NCBI GenBank assembly: GCA_947311785.1 | Contig: CAMZLW010000046.1 | Coordinates: forward strand, 1 to 34,815 | Origin: an uncultured Ignavibacteriales bacterium | GTDB lineage: Bacteria > Bacteroidota > Ignavibacteria > Ignavibacteriales > Melioribacteraceae | Direction of reading: 5' to 3' | Length of the DNA stretch: 34,815 nucleotides | Shown here: positions 16,359 to 25,583 of the stretch, in pieces | Layout: every line of letters begins with the position of its first letter | How positions within the stretch are numbered: the stretch's first letter is position 1 | The notes under the pieces: generated by a model | What the model was told of the DNA's origin: nothing | The model's input: only the letters and a program-made list of their open reading frames with translations | The model's database searches: none | Made by a program: the position numbers and the translations under genes

Positions 16359-17813
16359 ATGAAAATAAAACTAAAAATACTACTAACTATTTTACTCTTT
16401 ACAAGTTCACTTTTGCTTTCGCAACAAAGCAGGTTGGATGCACTTGGCGGATTAAGTTATTCTATTGTGGATATCGATTCGCAAATTGACCCATATATAA
16501 TGGGCGGAAACCCAGCTTGGATGGTTAACAGCTACACAAATCAGAGATTGGAAATAAATCCACTTTATACAAATAGTAATGGAAATTATCACAGACTTTT
16601 TGAATCGGGTAATATCACTAATGTTGATGTGAGTTTTTTAGGAATTAAACCACTTGGCAATAGTGGAACTTTTAGAGGATATGCAGCTTACAATTATGAA
16701 AAGCAAAAAGATAGATACAGAGTTTTAACTCTTACGCCATACTCTGGCGATGCGTTTTTCTTTACCGATTCTACTTCTGGCGATTATAGATATAGTGGAC
16801 CAACATTCGAGTTTATGCACAGTCTTGAAGTAATTGATAATCTTTTTATTGGTGCTTCGGTTAACTATAAAATTTTAGACGGATTAAAAAAAGTTTATAC
16901 TTTTGCCGAAACATTGTATCGTGATGTGTCGGCTAATGTAGGAGTGGCTTACAAATTATCTGATAATCTTTCTCTCGGAATTAATTATCAAATTTTTGAT
17001 ACACAAGAAAAAATTTTAGCAGACGATGTTAATAAACGAAATGTTCAAACATTCCTTTATCGTGGCGATACACACAGAATAGTATTAAACGGTGGATCGC
17101 AAGATTTCAAAATAAAAAGATTTGGAAATATTTTTGGATTCCAAACTCAATTTATACCAGTTAAAAATTTAACTGTAGGCTTTGATGTTAAATATCAAGT
17201 TAGTAACTCTAGCTCATTATTTAGAGTTACATCCATAATTGATACTGAGGATGGATACACAAGTTTTGATAAAACCAATATAAACATGCAAGCAAGATGG
17301 CAACTAAATAATATTGTTAATATCGGATTTAAAGCAGGGTACAACGATAATAATAGCTGGTCTAAAAACAGCAAACACAATTTAACCCTTTGGGAGCTTG
17401 GTGTTAATGATATTTTTACTGGTGTTGGATTTACATATTCAAATAAAAAGTTTCTTGTTGGAACAGAATATGAACTGCATTCTATTTCATCAGATTCTGC
17501 TAAATATATAGATAATAAATTTTCAAAAATATCAGCATTTAACCATATTGCAAGAATCGGAGTTGAAACATCTCTAAGTGAATCGGTTGCTTTAAGAATT
17601 GGATATAATTTTATTTTCAAAGAACACGATTTTATTTTTGGTGGCAAAAATGTTGCTACACATTTTATTACATTTGGTGGAGCAATTAAAATTTCGGAAA
17701 CAATAGAAATTGAACCACGTGTTGAATATTCACACACCAGCACAAGTAACAACAATAAACGATATAAAAATAATTTTGGAATATATACAACACTAAGGTT
17801 TTATAATTTTTAA
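16359..17813 (+). CDS. Outer-membrane beta-barrel protein, DUF6850-like
   Basis: A signal peptide (KILLTILLFTSSLLLS) is followed by a protein built of alternating polar/hydrophobic strands ending in NNFGIYTTLRFYNF, a typical barrel C-terminus with terminal phenylalanine. The N-terminal RLDALGGLSYSIVDIDSQIDPYIMGGNPAWM and tandem strands with aromatic ends fit the DUF6850 outer-membrane barrels that accompany DUF4876 lipoproteins. No transport or enzymatic activity can be assigned. It starts 169 bases after the lipoprotein gene and only 21 bases before the next gene, so it is probably in one transcript with the T9SS protein. Confidence 0.75.
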   Translation: MKIKLKILLTILLFTSSLLLSQQSRLDALGGLSYSIVDIDSQIDPYIMGGNPAWMVNSYTNQRLEINPLYTNSNGNYHRLFESGNITNVDVSFLGIKPLGNSGTFRGYAAYNYEKQKDRYRVLTLTPYSGDAFFFTDSTSGDYRYSGPTFEFMHSLEVIDNLFIGASVNYKILDGLKKVYTFAETLYRDVSANVGVAYKLSDNLSLGINYQIFDTQEKILADDVNKRNVQTFLYRGDTHRIVLNGGSQDFKIKRFGNIFGFQTQFIPVKNLTVGFDVKYQVSNSSSLFRVTSIIDTEDGYTSFDKTNINMQARWQLNNIVNIGFKAGYNDNNSWSKNSKHNLTLWELGVNDIFTGVGFTYSNKKFLVGTEYELHSISSDSAKYIDNKFSKISAFNHIARIGVETSLSESVALRIGYNFIFKEHDFIFGGKNVATHFITFGGAIKISETIEIEPRVEYSHTSTSNNNKRYKNNFGIYTTLRFYNF

Positions 17814-17834
17814 CTTTACAAGTACGGAGGTATC

Positions 17835-20060
17835 ATGATTAAAAAAATATTAATTTTATTACTACTCACTTCTTCATTCTTAATATCTGGAACTGGTGAA
17901 TGGTGGCAAGTTACTAAGCAAACTCATAGTTCACTAAATGATGTTTTCTTTCTAAATGAAAATCTTGGTTGGATAGTTGGTGCAGACGGAACAATATTAA
18001 GAACAACAGATGGAGGGCATACATGGATAGAGGCAACAGATATGGAAGCTCTATCAAAGTCGTTGTATAGCATCTATTTTGTAAGTGAAAATATTGGTTA
18101 TGCTGGTGGAGTACACGATTTGTTATTAAAAACTACCGATGGTGGTGCAACCTGGAGTGAAGTTACATTTGATGCTGGTGACGGAACGGTTTACTCAATC
18201 TATTTTGAAAATGAAAATATTGGTTGGGCATTGTCCGGAGTTTCAAAGGGTGGTACTATTTCGCATACAACCGATGGTGGAGCTAATTGGACTACTCAAG
18301 CTACCGAGACTATAGCTCCTCTTAAATCGATGAGTTTTTCTTCTTCAGGACACGGAGTTTGTGCAGGTGGCAAAAAAGGTAAATTCGCTTTTTACTATAC
18401 TACGGATGGTACAACTTGGACTAAAGCTCCCACTCCCACAGGAATACCTGGAGGTTATAGTAAAACAGATATAAACACTGTAGCAATGGCAAGCAATGAT
18501 GTAGCTTGTGCATCAGGTTGGGGTTCACCTATTAATTTACAACCTACTTTTACAATTAGAACATTGGATGGTGGGGCTAATTGGGTATATCAAACACAAG
18601 CTGAAGAAGATAGGCTATATGTAAATATGTATGGAATGACATTCAAAGATGAACTTAATGGTATTGCTGTTGGAGGGTCATCCTATAAAGGGACTGTTCT
18701 TTACAAAACTACTGATGGTGGGCTTACTTGGAAAGAAGCTAATTGTCCGATGGGTTTTAGTGGAAAGGCAGTAAGTTGGATAAATAATAAAATTTGTATT
18801 GTTGGTTCTGGTAGTGGTATTGCTGTTTCTGACGATGCAGGTGTAACTTGGAGTTTGGAAACAGAAATTGTTAATTCTACACTAAAAGATATAAAACGAT
18901 TACCAAATGGAAATATTATTTCTGCCGGATTTTACGGTGGCTGCATAGTATCTTCCGATGGGGGAGCAACTTGGAAAAGCAGTTATGCTGCAGATCAAAA
19001 TGTTAGTCCAACAATTGAAAACTTATTTTTCTTAAACGAAAATATAGGTTATGCCGCACAAAGAAATAGAATGATATCAAAAACTACTGATGGTGGTAAC
19101 ACTTGGACACAAATAATGAAAGATACAAATGCAACCTCATTTAATAATTATGGAGTTCAGTTTTTAAGTGAAGATGTTGGTTTTGTTGTTGGTAAATATG
19201 GATCAGGCGTTAGTGCTTTTTTCACAACCACAAATGGAGGAACTACTTGGTCTTCCCAAATTGCAAAACTACCAGACGAACTAAATGCACTTCACTTTTT
19301 TGATGCTAACAATGGTGTGGTTGTTGGTGATGAATCTGTATTATCCTACACAACTGATGGTGGAACCACTTGGAATAGTGCAACAGTTAATAATGCTCCT
19401 TCAGGGAGTTCTGACTTTTTTGAAGTAGAATTTTATGATAATAATTTTGGCTTAGTTTGTGGTGATGTTCTTCTAAAAACAAACGATGCGGGTAAAACAT
19501 GGGATTATGTTGATGTTACAGATTTACCCAGAAAGATAAAAGCATGCGAAATTGTTAATGCACAAACATGGTATCTTGCAGGAGATAAATATTTACTAAA
19601 AACAACAGATGCTGGTGCAACTTGGACAGACGTTGTTGACTTAACCATTGTAACAGCAAGGCAAACGTACGATGTTATGGTTGATGCCAAAGGTTACCCA
19701 TGGTTAGCATGTGGAAGTAGTTCAATATATACACCATCGCCAAAAGTTAGTGTTAAACAGATAGATAATAATATACCAAATGAATTTAACCTGGAGGCTA
19801 ATTATCCTAATCCGTTTAACCCTACAACAAAAATTAAATATTCTATACCCGTAGAAACACGCCGTGGCGTGTCTCAACAAGTTGTATTAAAAGTGTATAA
19901 CTTACTAGGACAAGAAGTTGCAACATTAGTTAACGAAACACAAAAATCAGGCACCTACGAAGTTGAGTTTAACGCAAAAGAACTTACTTCTGGTATTTAT
20001 ATATATACATTACAAAATGCTGGTTTTTTGCAGAGCAGAAAAATGCTGTTGATAAAATAA
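17835..20060 (+). CDS. T9SS-exported YCF48/BNR-like beta-propeller protein
   Basis: The protein has a signal peptide (MIKKILILLLLTSSFLIS) and about 13 Asp-box-type repeats of the form TTDGGxTW (for example ILRTTDGGHTW, LLKTTDGGATW, LYKTTDGGLTW, ISKTTDGGNTW), with intervening GWIVGADGT or IGYAGGV units. This is the YCF48-like propeller architecture. A type IX secretion C-terminal domain occupies residues ~649-741 (NYPNPFNPTTKIKYSIP ... GQEVATLVN ... SGIYIYTLQ ... KMLLIK), predicting export across the outer membrane. An in-frame palindrome adds extra residues 673-682 to that domain. It has a strong ggagg ribosome binding site and lies 21 bases after the barrel gene. The ligand is unknown. Confidence 0.9.
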   Translation: MIKKILILLLLTSSFLISGTGEWWQVTKQTHSSLNDVFFLNENLGWIVGADGTILRTTDGGHTWIEATDMEALSKSLYSIYFVSENIGYAGGVHDLLLKTTDGGATWSEVTFDAGDGTVYSIYFENENIGWALSGVSKGGTISHTTDGGANWTTQATETIAPLKSMSFSSSGHGVCAGGKKGKFAFYYTTDGTTWTKAPTPTGIPGGYSKTDINTVAMASNDVACASGWGSPINLQPTFTIRTLDGGANWVYQTQAEEDRLYVNMYGMTFKDELNGIAVGGSSYKGTVLYKTTDGGLTWKEANCPMGFSGKAVSWINNKICIVGSGSGIAVSDDAGVTWSLETEIVNSTLKDIKRLPNGNIISAGFYGGCIVSSDGGATWKSSYAADQNVSPTIENLFFLNENIGYAAQRNRMISKTTDGGNTWTQIMKDTNATSFNNYGVQFLSEDVGFVVGKYGSGVSAFFTTTNGGTTWSSQIAKLPDELNALHFFDANNGVVVGDESVLSYTTDGGTTWNSATVNNAPSGSSDFFEVEFYDNNFGLVCGDVLLKTNDAGKTWDYVDVTDLPRKIKACEIVNAQTWYLAGDKYLLKTTDAGATWTDVVDLTIVTARQTYDVMVDAKGYPWLACGSSSIYTPSPKVSVKQIDNNIPNEFNLEANYPNPFNPTTKIKYSIPVETRRGVSQQVVLKVYNLLGQEVATLVNETQKSGTYEVEFNAKELTSGIYIYTLQNAGFLQSRKMLLIK
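19851..19878. repeat. Palindromic repeat inserted in frame in a T9SS sorting domain
   Basis: gtagaaacacgcc (19851-19863) and ggcgtgtctcaac (19866-19878) are inverted copies (11 of 13 match) around GT. It is GC-rich in AT-rich surroundings and encodes VETRRGVSQQ, residues not found at the same place in the sorting domain of the neighbouring gene. Confidence 0.65.
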
Positions 20061-20171
20061 AATTATGTAGTAGTTCCGCTTGTAGCGGTAACTCATTAAG
20101 CAAAATTTTTGAGTAATTCCGTTTTTATTGCGGGAAAAAACAAATAATTTAACAAATTAGGAGAAAGTATT

Positions 20172-22463
20172 ATGAAAAAGTTTTTTACACTATTTACTCT
20201 TTTAATGCTAAGTAACTTAGTATTTGGGCAACATTATGCATTTGACGATTTTATTCACAACGGTGGTACAGCTGACGATAAGATATATGATATTTGCTTA
20301 GATGATGCTGGTAACAAATATATTGCTGGTACATTTAAAGGAACCATCAATTTTGGAAACGGAGTTTCTATTACTCCTATAAATAATACTGACGCTTTTG
20401 TCGCAAAATATGATGCTGATGGAAATATTCTCTGGGCAAATGCAATGGGAGGTAATTTAACTGATTATTGCGATGCTGTTGCTGTGGATAGTGTAGGAAA
20501 TGTTATTACTGCATCACGGTTTTATAATTCTGTTACTTTTGGTACAGACACACTATTTAGCACAGGTAGCTGGGATATTGCGGTTGTTAAATTTGATGCA
20601 GACGGAAACTATCTTTGGATGAAACGAGTAACTAATGGTCCTAAACTTATGGATCAAGCTTATGATATTCAAGTTGATAGTAAAGGAAATTATGTATTAC
20701 TTGGTATGTTTGATGTTAATGATTCTTTATGGTTGAAATTAAATTATGAAGGATTAGAAATTCCTTCTTATGGCGAAAGAGATATTTTTGTTATTAAAAT
20801 GGATTCAGACGGTAACCCACTTTGGGGTGTTAATGGTGGTGCTCGTGAAAATGATTACCCTGGTGAATTAGTTCTTGATGAAAATGATAACATATACTTC
20901 ACTGGTTATTATGACGATTCTACAGCAACATTTGGAGATACTCAATTGCTTTGTGAAGAAGGAAAAGAAGTTGTTGTTGCTAAATTAGATTCTCTTGGTG
21001 TTTACCAATGGGCTGTTTCTGCAACAGGATTGGGAGATGATGAAGGAGTTGCTATTGAGTATGTTAGTGATGGTGATGGGAGCATATTAGTAACAGGATC
21101 ATTTAAAGAGTCTTTATCTGCTAATTCTTCATCTGATGTTTTTGTATCGTCTGGTGACAATGATGTATTTATACTTGCATTTAATACTGATGGCGATTAT
21201 GAAGGTGGCTACTCCTTTGGTGGCGAAGAGGATGAAATTGGAAGAGCAATAACTACCATAAAAGGTAATGGTGGTGGATATTATGTATCGGGCACAATAG
21301 AAAGTAGTATGGAAGTGCCAAATGATATGCTAACAAATTATGGCAAAAGAGATATGTTAGTAATGCGAATGTATCAAGATAATTTAATTTGGGCAAAAAA
21401 TTATGGTGGAACTTCGCATGACTATATTTATTCAGCAGCAATAAATGATGAAGGAACAATTTATTTTGCTGGATCTTTTGATGGTTCTTCTGCAGAATTT
21501 GGTGATGTAACACTAAACGGAAATGGTGGAGATGATTTATGGATTGGACAAATGAATGAACCAATACCATTACCAGCACCTGTTATTTTAGCAATTAATG
21601 ATATTCCTGAAGATCAAGGTGGAAAGGTTAGAATTGAATTTAGTGGAAGTGTACTGACTAGTTCATTTACAATTTGGAGACAAATTGATACTACAGATGC
21701 TTGGGATGCAATAGGAAGTTTTAATGGTATTTATAAGAACAGATATTCTTATGTTGCCCCAACTTTAGGAGATTCAACTATAAATGGAATTCACTGGTCA
21801 GTTTTTAAAATATCTGCTCACCAAGATAATATTTATAAATCTTTCTTTGTGTCTAACCCCGCTTCTGGTTATTCTATAGATAACTTAGCCCCTGTAGTTC
21901 CTGGTGGAATTGTTCCTACTCCATTCGATGAAAAAATTGAACTTGCGTGGAACGAAAGTCCTGAAAAAGATTTCCAATATTATGCAATATATCGCTCGTT
22001 AGACCCAGAGTTTTCTGCTGATACAATGAATACTTACTCATATTCAACAACGGATAATTTATACAGCGATGTTAATGTTATTCAAGGAACAACTTATTAC
22101 TATGTAATAGCTGCTATCGATTACTCGGGTAATGCAAGTGAGTTTTCCGAAAAAGTATCAGCAACTGTAACTGATGTTGATTCTGGAACAGAAATTCCTA
22201 CAGTATATGCGTTAGGTCAAAATTATCCTAACCCATTTAATCCATCAACGGTAATTAAATTTTCAATACCTAATAGTGGATTAGTTTCGTTAAAAGTATT
22301 CAACATTCTTGGTCAAGAAGTTGCAACTTTAGTTAACGAAATGAAATCGGTTGGTGTTTACGAAGTTTCGTTTGATGCCTCTAGCCTAACAACTGGAATG
22401 TATATTTATAGAATACAATCTGGCGAATTTACATCAACTAAAAAAATGCTGTTAATTAAATAG
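20172..22463 (+). CDS. T9SS-exported SBBP-repeat beta-propeller protein with fibronectin type III-like domain
   Basis: After a signal peptide (MKKFFTLFTLLMLSNLVFG) there are about seven SBBP-type repeats of ~55 residues, recognisable as a GNxYIxGxF strand, a FG...L loop and DxFVxKxDxDGNxLW (for example DAFVAKYDADGNILW, DIAVVKFDADGNYLW, DIFVIKMDSDGNPLW). A fibronectin type III-like domain follows (about residues 578-670, IELAWNESPEKDFQYYAIYRS...YYYVIAAIDYSGNASEFS). The end is a type IX sorting domain (~678-763; NYPNPFNPSTVIKFSIP, GQEVATLVNE, KMLLIK). A surface or secreted binding protein is likely; no enzyme motif is visible. It has an aggag ribosome binding site and lies 111 bases after the previous gene. 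Confidence 0.9.
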   Translation: MKKFFTLFTLLMLSNLVFGQHYAFDDFIHNGGTADDKIYDICLDDAGNKYIAGTFKGTINFGNGVSITPINNTDAFVAKYDADGNILWANAMGGNLTDYCDAVAVDSVGNVITASRFYNSVTFGTDTLFSTGSWDIAVVKFDADGNYLWMKRVTNGPKLMDQAYDIQVDSKGNYVLLGMFDVNDSLWLKLNYEGLEIPSYGERDIFVIKMDSDGNPLWGVNGGARENDYPGELVLDENDNIYFTGYYDDSTATFGDTQLLCEEGKEVVVAKLDSLGVYQWAVSATGLGDDEGVAIEYVSDGDGSILVTGSFKESLSANSSSDVFVSSGDNDVFILAFNTDGDYEGGYSFGGEEDEIGRAITTIKGNGGGYYVSGTIESSMEVPNDMLTNYGKRDMLVMRMYQDNLIWAKNYGGTSHDYIYSAAINDEGTIYFAGSFDGSSAEFGDVTLNGNGGDDLWIGQMNEPIPLPAPVILAINDIPEDQGGKVRIEFSGSVLTSSFTIWRQIDTTDAWDAIGSFNGIYKNRYSYVAPTLGDSTINGIHWSVFKISAHQDNIYKSFFVSNPASGYSIDNLAPVVPGGIVPTPFDEKIELAWNESPEKDFQYYAIYRSLDPEFSADTMNTYSYSTTDNLYSDVNVIQGTTYYYVIAAIDYSGNASEFSEKVSATVTDVDSGTEIPTVYALGQNYPNPFNPSTVIKFSIPNSGLVSLKVFNILGQEVATLVNEMKSVGVYEVSFDASSLTTGMYIYRIQSGEFTSTKKMLLIK

Positions 22464-22474
22464 TATTTAGATTA

Positions 22475-22506
22475 CAAAGGCAACTATTCAAGTTGCCTTT
22501 GCTTTT
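22475..22506 (+). terminator. Rho-independent terminator after the SBBP-repeat gene
   Basis: caaaggcaact (22475-22485) pairs perfectly with agttgcctttg (22491-22501), with a 5-base loop followed by ctttt. The iron-sulfur protein gene downstream therefore probably needs its own promoter. Confidence 0.8.
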
Positions 22507-22567
22507 ATCTTAAATAATAAAAAATATCTCTTTCTACTTATGTTTACAAAAAATAACGGAAATTTGA

Positions 22568-24517
22568 ATGAAGAATAAATTACGTCTCTCAATACAACTC
22601 TCAATAGTTGCAATGATTTTATACGGAATAATACGCCCACTTGTTGATTCCTCCTACTATCCAGATTTTGAATCTTACTGTCCACTTGGTGGCTTATCGT
22701 CGTTGATGAGCAAATTGAACCTTGGTAGTTCGTCATGCCAAATGGGTGAAGTTCAAATGATGCTTGGAATTGCACTTATAATTGGTGCAGTCTTTTTTGG
22801 AAAACTATTCTGTAGTTACCTTTGTCCAATTGGCACATTCATGGAATGGCTTGGAAGAATAGGGGATAAATTTAATCTTCGTTTTAGTATTCCAGAATAT
22901 TTAGACCGCCCGTTTAGACTTATGAAATATGCATTACTGTATTATACAATTTATATTACAATGAACGCAAGTGAGCTATTCTGTAAGGAATATGACCCAT
23001 ATCTTGCTGGAGTTACATTTTTCCAAAATGGTGATGTAGTTTGGTATTATGCAGTTATTACAATTATAATAGTTGTTCTTGGTTCGCTATTTACAAAAAT
23101 GTTTTGGTGCCGTTATATTTGTCCGCTTGGTGCAATAGGAAACATTTTCTCTAATCTTGGAGTTGTTGTAATTGGTGCTGTTCTATATTTTGGTGCAAAT
23201 TTATTTGGTGCAGAACTTGGCTTAGCTTGGTTGTTAGGAATAATTATTGGTCTTGCGGCAGTGAGCGAAATTATTTTCAAAAAGAGTTTCCTCTTTCCAC
23301 TATTTAAAATTACAAGAGAGGAATCCACTTGCCCAACTTGTGTTAAGTGCGATACTGATTGTCCACAAGGAATTGAAGTTTCTTCCTACGATGTAATAAA
23401 CCATTCCGATTGCACAATGTGTGGCGATTGTGTTTATGCTTGCCCAGTAAAGCAAACTTTAACTGTAAATAAAATGCCAACAAAATATGGTAAATATGTT
23501 GCACCCATTGCCACAATAGTTTTAATTGCCGCTGGTTTAATAGCCTCAAATTTTTACGAGTTTACTACTCTATCCGAGCGTTGGGGCGGATTTGAAAAAC
23601 TTGATAATGTTGAAGTGTATCATCAAACTAGTTTAACTTCAATTAAATGCTTTGGTAGTGCATCTGCGTTTAGATCGCAAATAGCACGAGTAAAAGGTAT
23701 TGTTGGCGTAGATGCTTACGCCGTTTCGCATACTGCGGATATTTATTTTAATCCAAAAGTAATTACTAAAATAGGAGTTAAAAAAGCAATATTTAAACCA
23801 GTAAAACAAAAAATTAGAAGTACTTTTAAAAGTGGTTTAGATTCATTATCTGTTGTGCTAATAGGAATAGATAACTTTTTTGATAAAGTAGATTTCACAA
23901 ATTTAACTTATGCTCTAAGAGTTAATAAAAGTATATTTGGATTTGAAACAATTTTTGGTGAACCAGTTGAAACAAAAATATTTTATGATGGAGCAAAAGT
24001 AACACAGGATGAAATAGTTAAGCTAATAACTGCTGAAAGTATAGAAGTTAAAATGCGTGATGGTTCGACCGACAAAAGAGAAATTGAGTTTGAAGTAAAT
24101 GAAGGCTTTAAAGATTTAGGAAAAGTTTCTCTTGTTGAATACGAGCGAGGAATGTTCAAGGGATACGATAAGGAGTTTAATAAGTATAGCAAACAAAATA
24201 TTGATAGCATAAGCGTTTTAATTTATCCAATGAAAGAGGCTGGTAAGAGTTCGTTATACGGTAGGTTAAGTTATTTAACAAGCCATTTATCTGGCTGGAA
24301 AGGTATTTATAGGTTGTCAACAAAATATGACGAAACACCAACTGCGTATGTTTATTTCAATGAAGATGTTACTCCTTTAGATACAGTAAAAGCAGTACTC
24401 TCAATGGAAAAAATGAGAGTTCATTTTAGAGGTGGCGAAATTAAATTAGTTGATAATCCATTTAAATCTAAACCCGAAGGAATTGTTAAAAAAGCTACAG
24501 AACTTGAGAGTAGATAA
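22568..24517 (+). CDS. NapH/NosR-like membrane 4Fe-4S protein with HMA-like C-terminal modules
   Basis: The N-terminal half is a polytopic iron-sulfur protein: about six helices, a CPLGGL motif near residue 38, CSYLCP (C82, C86) and CRYICP (C181, C185) as in NapH/NosR, then a cytoplasmic-type pair of 4Fe-4S sites (C255, C258, C261, C265 and C282, C285, C288, C292). A final helix (YVAPIATIVLIAAGLIA) would place residues ~335-649 in the periplasm. That part reads as three HMA-like ferredoxin folds (~350-415, 428-497, 545-635) such as LTYALRVNKSIFGFETIF...VETKIFYDGAKVTQDEIVKLI, but without CxxC; only the first keeps one cysteine (C361). Electron transfer across the inner membrane to a periplasmic partner is likely. 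The role of the HMA-like part is inferred. Confidence 0.85.
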   Translation: MKNKLRLSIQLSIVAMILYGIIRPLVDSSYYPDFESYCPLGGLSSLMSKLNLGSSSCQMGEVQMMLGIALIIGAVFFGKLFCSYLCPIGTFMEWLGRIGDKFNLRFSIPEYLDRPFRLMKYALLYYTIYITMNASELFCKEYDPYLAGVTFFQNGDVVWYYAVITIIIVVLGSLFTKMFWCRYICPLGAIGNIFSNLGVVVIGAVLYFGANLFGAELGLAWLLGIIIGLAAVSEIIFKKSFLFPLFKITREESTCPTCVKCDTDCPQGIEVSSYDVINHSDCTMCGDCVYACPVKQTLTVNKMPTKYGKYVAPIATIVLIAAGLIASNFYEFTTLSERWGGFEKLDNVEVYHQTSLTSIKCFGSASAFRSQIARVKGIVGVDAYAVSHTADIYFNPKVITKIGVKKAIFKPVKQKIRSTFKSGLDSLSVVLIGIDNFFDKVDFTNLTYALRVNKSIFGFETIFGEPVETKIFYDGAKVTQDEIVKLITAESIEVKMRDGSTDKREIEFEVNEGFKDLGKVSLVEYERGMFKGYDKEFNKYSKQNIDSISVLIYPMKEAGKSSLYGRLSYLTSHLSGWKGIYRLSTKYDETPTAYVYFNEDVTPLDTVKAVLSMEKMRVHFRGGEIKLVDNPFKSKPEGIVKKATELESR

Positions 24518-24530
24518 AAATACTAAAGAA

Positions 24531-24630
24531 CACACCCCCAACCCCCTCTCAAGAGGGGACTTTTCAAACCATCCCACAAGGTGGGATATAGATGTTTCCC
24601 CTCTTGGGAGGGGATTAAGGGGTGGGTTTT
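24531..24630. repeat. Fold-back repeat element between the Fe-S protein and ABC genes
   Basis: A C-rich left end (acccccaacccc, from 24534) pairs with a G-rich right end (ggggattaaggggtggg, 24610-24626). Inside are hairpins ccctctcaagaggg (about 24543-24557), atcccacaaggtgggat (about 24573-24589) and cccctcttgggagggg (about 24598-24613). It resembles the element at 14928-15017 in terminal sequence. No coding capacity. Confidence 0.6.
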
Positions 24631-24689
24631 ACTAGAAAACATTGGCAAAAATATAGAGTATAGAATTTGAAAATTAATAACAGATAATT

Positions 24690-25574
24690 ATGAAATACGT
24701 AGTTGAAGTAAAAGACTTAACCCATTATTACGGAAGCAAACTGGTATATGAAAATCTTAATTTTAAAATTAAGAAGGGGAGCATCTTCGGATTGCTCGGT
24801 AAAAATGGAACTGGGAAGACAACAACAATTAATATTTTGAATGGATTCTTAAAACCAAAATCTGGGCAGTGTTTAATACTTGGTGAAGACTCCTACAAGC
24901 TAACCCCCAAAACAAAGGCTCAAATAGGATTTTTAATTGAAGGGCATATCCAATATTCGTTTATGAATATTATTCAAATCGAAAAATATTATTCGCAGTT
25001 TTATCCAAATTGGAAAAAGGAAGTTTATTACGATTTGATGTCGAAATTAAAAGTTTTGGATAATCAAAAAATATCTAAAATGTCTTGCGGACAGCGTTCT
25101 CAAGTTACTCTTGGCTTGTTGCTTGCCCAAGACCCCGACTTACTAATTTTGGACGATTACTCAATGGGCTTAGATGCTGGTTATCGTAGGCTATTTCTCG
25201 ATTTTCTAAAAGAGTACGGCAAAGCAGAAGATAAAACAATTTTTATTACTTCACATATTATACAAGATTTAGATGGATTTCTTGATGACGCTGTTATACT
25301 TGATTACAATGGTGTTGTGCTTCAAATGCCAATTGATCAGTTCAAAAATAATTTTAAAATGTATCAGTTTAGCACTAATCAAACAGAGTTAATAGTAAAG
25401 GATGAAGTAGTAAATAATTTTGAAATAATCAAAAACAAAGCTACAGTTTATTCTTTTGGCGATGTTGAAGCAGTTAAAAATCATATTAGTAGTAAAGGAA
25501 TTAATTACACAGATTTCAAAAATGTTCCTATGGATTTAGAAGATGCATTTATTGGAATAACGGGTAAATATTAA
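24690..25574 (+). CDS. ABC transporter ATP-binding protein
   Basis: This ATPase has Walker A GLLGKNGTGKTTT (K43), a Q-loop region near LIEGHIQYSF, signature MSCGQRSQ (131-138) in place of LSGGQ, Walker B LLILDDYSMGLD with D155 followed by D156 where most ABC ATPases have the catalytic glutamate, and the H-loop histidine H189 (TSHIIQ). The C-terminal ~80 residues are the regulatory extension common to ABC-2 exporters of the CcmA/YxlF type. It precedes a membrane subunit (10 bases apart) and a DUF4857 gene, so these three form one transporter unit. The substrate is unknown; ABC-2 systems mostly export or drive periplasmic maturation. Confidence 0.92.
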   Translation: MKYVVEVKDLTHYYGSKLVYENLNFKIKKGSIFGLLGKNGTGKTTTINILNGFLKPKSGQCLILGEDSYKLTPKTKAQIGFLIEGHIQYSFMNIIQIEKYYSQFYPNWKKEVYYDLMSKLKVLDNQKISKMSCGQRSQVTLGLLLAQDPDLLILDDYSMGLDAGYRRLFLDFLKEYGKAEDKTIFITSHIIQDLDGFLDDAVILDYNGVVLQMPIDQFKNNFKMYQFSTNQTELIVKDEVVNNFEIIKNKATVYSFGDVEAVKNHISSKGINYTDFKNVPMDLEDAFIGITGKY

Positions 25575-25583
25575 AAAGGAATA

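Noticed and set aside
20061-20171. Hairpins gttccgct/agcggtaac and ttccg...cgggaa between the two T9SS genes as a terminator
   Set aside because: The stems are imperfect and no T-run follows; they are more likely decayed short palindromic repeats.
22488-22775. Minus-strand frame overlapping the start of the Fe-S gene
   Set aside because: It is antisense to a well-conserved gene and to a terminator, with no family resemblance.
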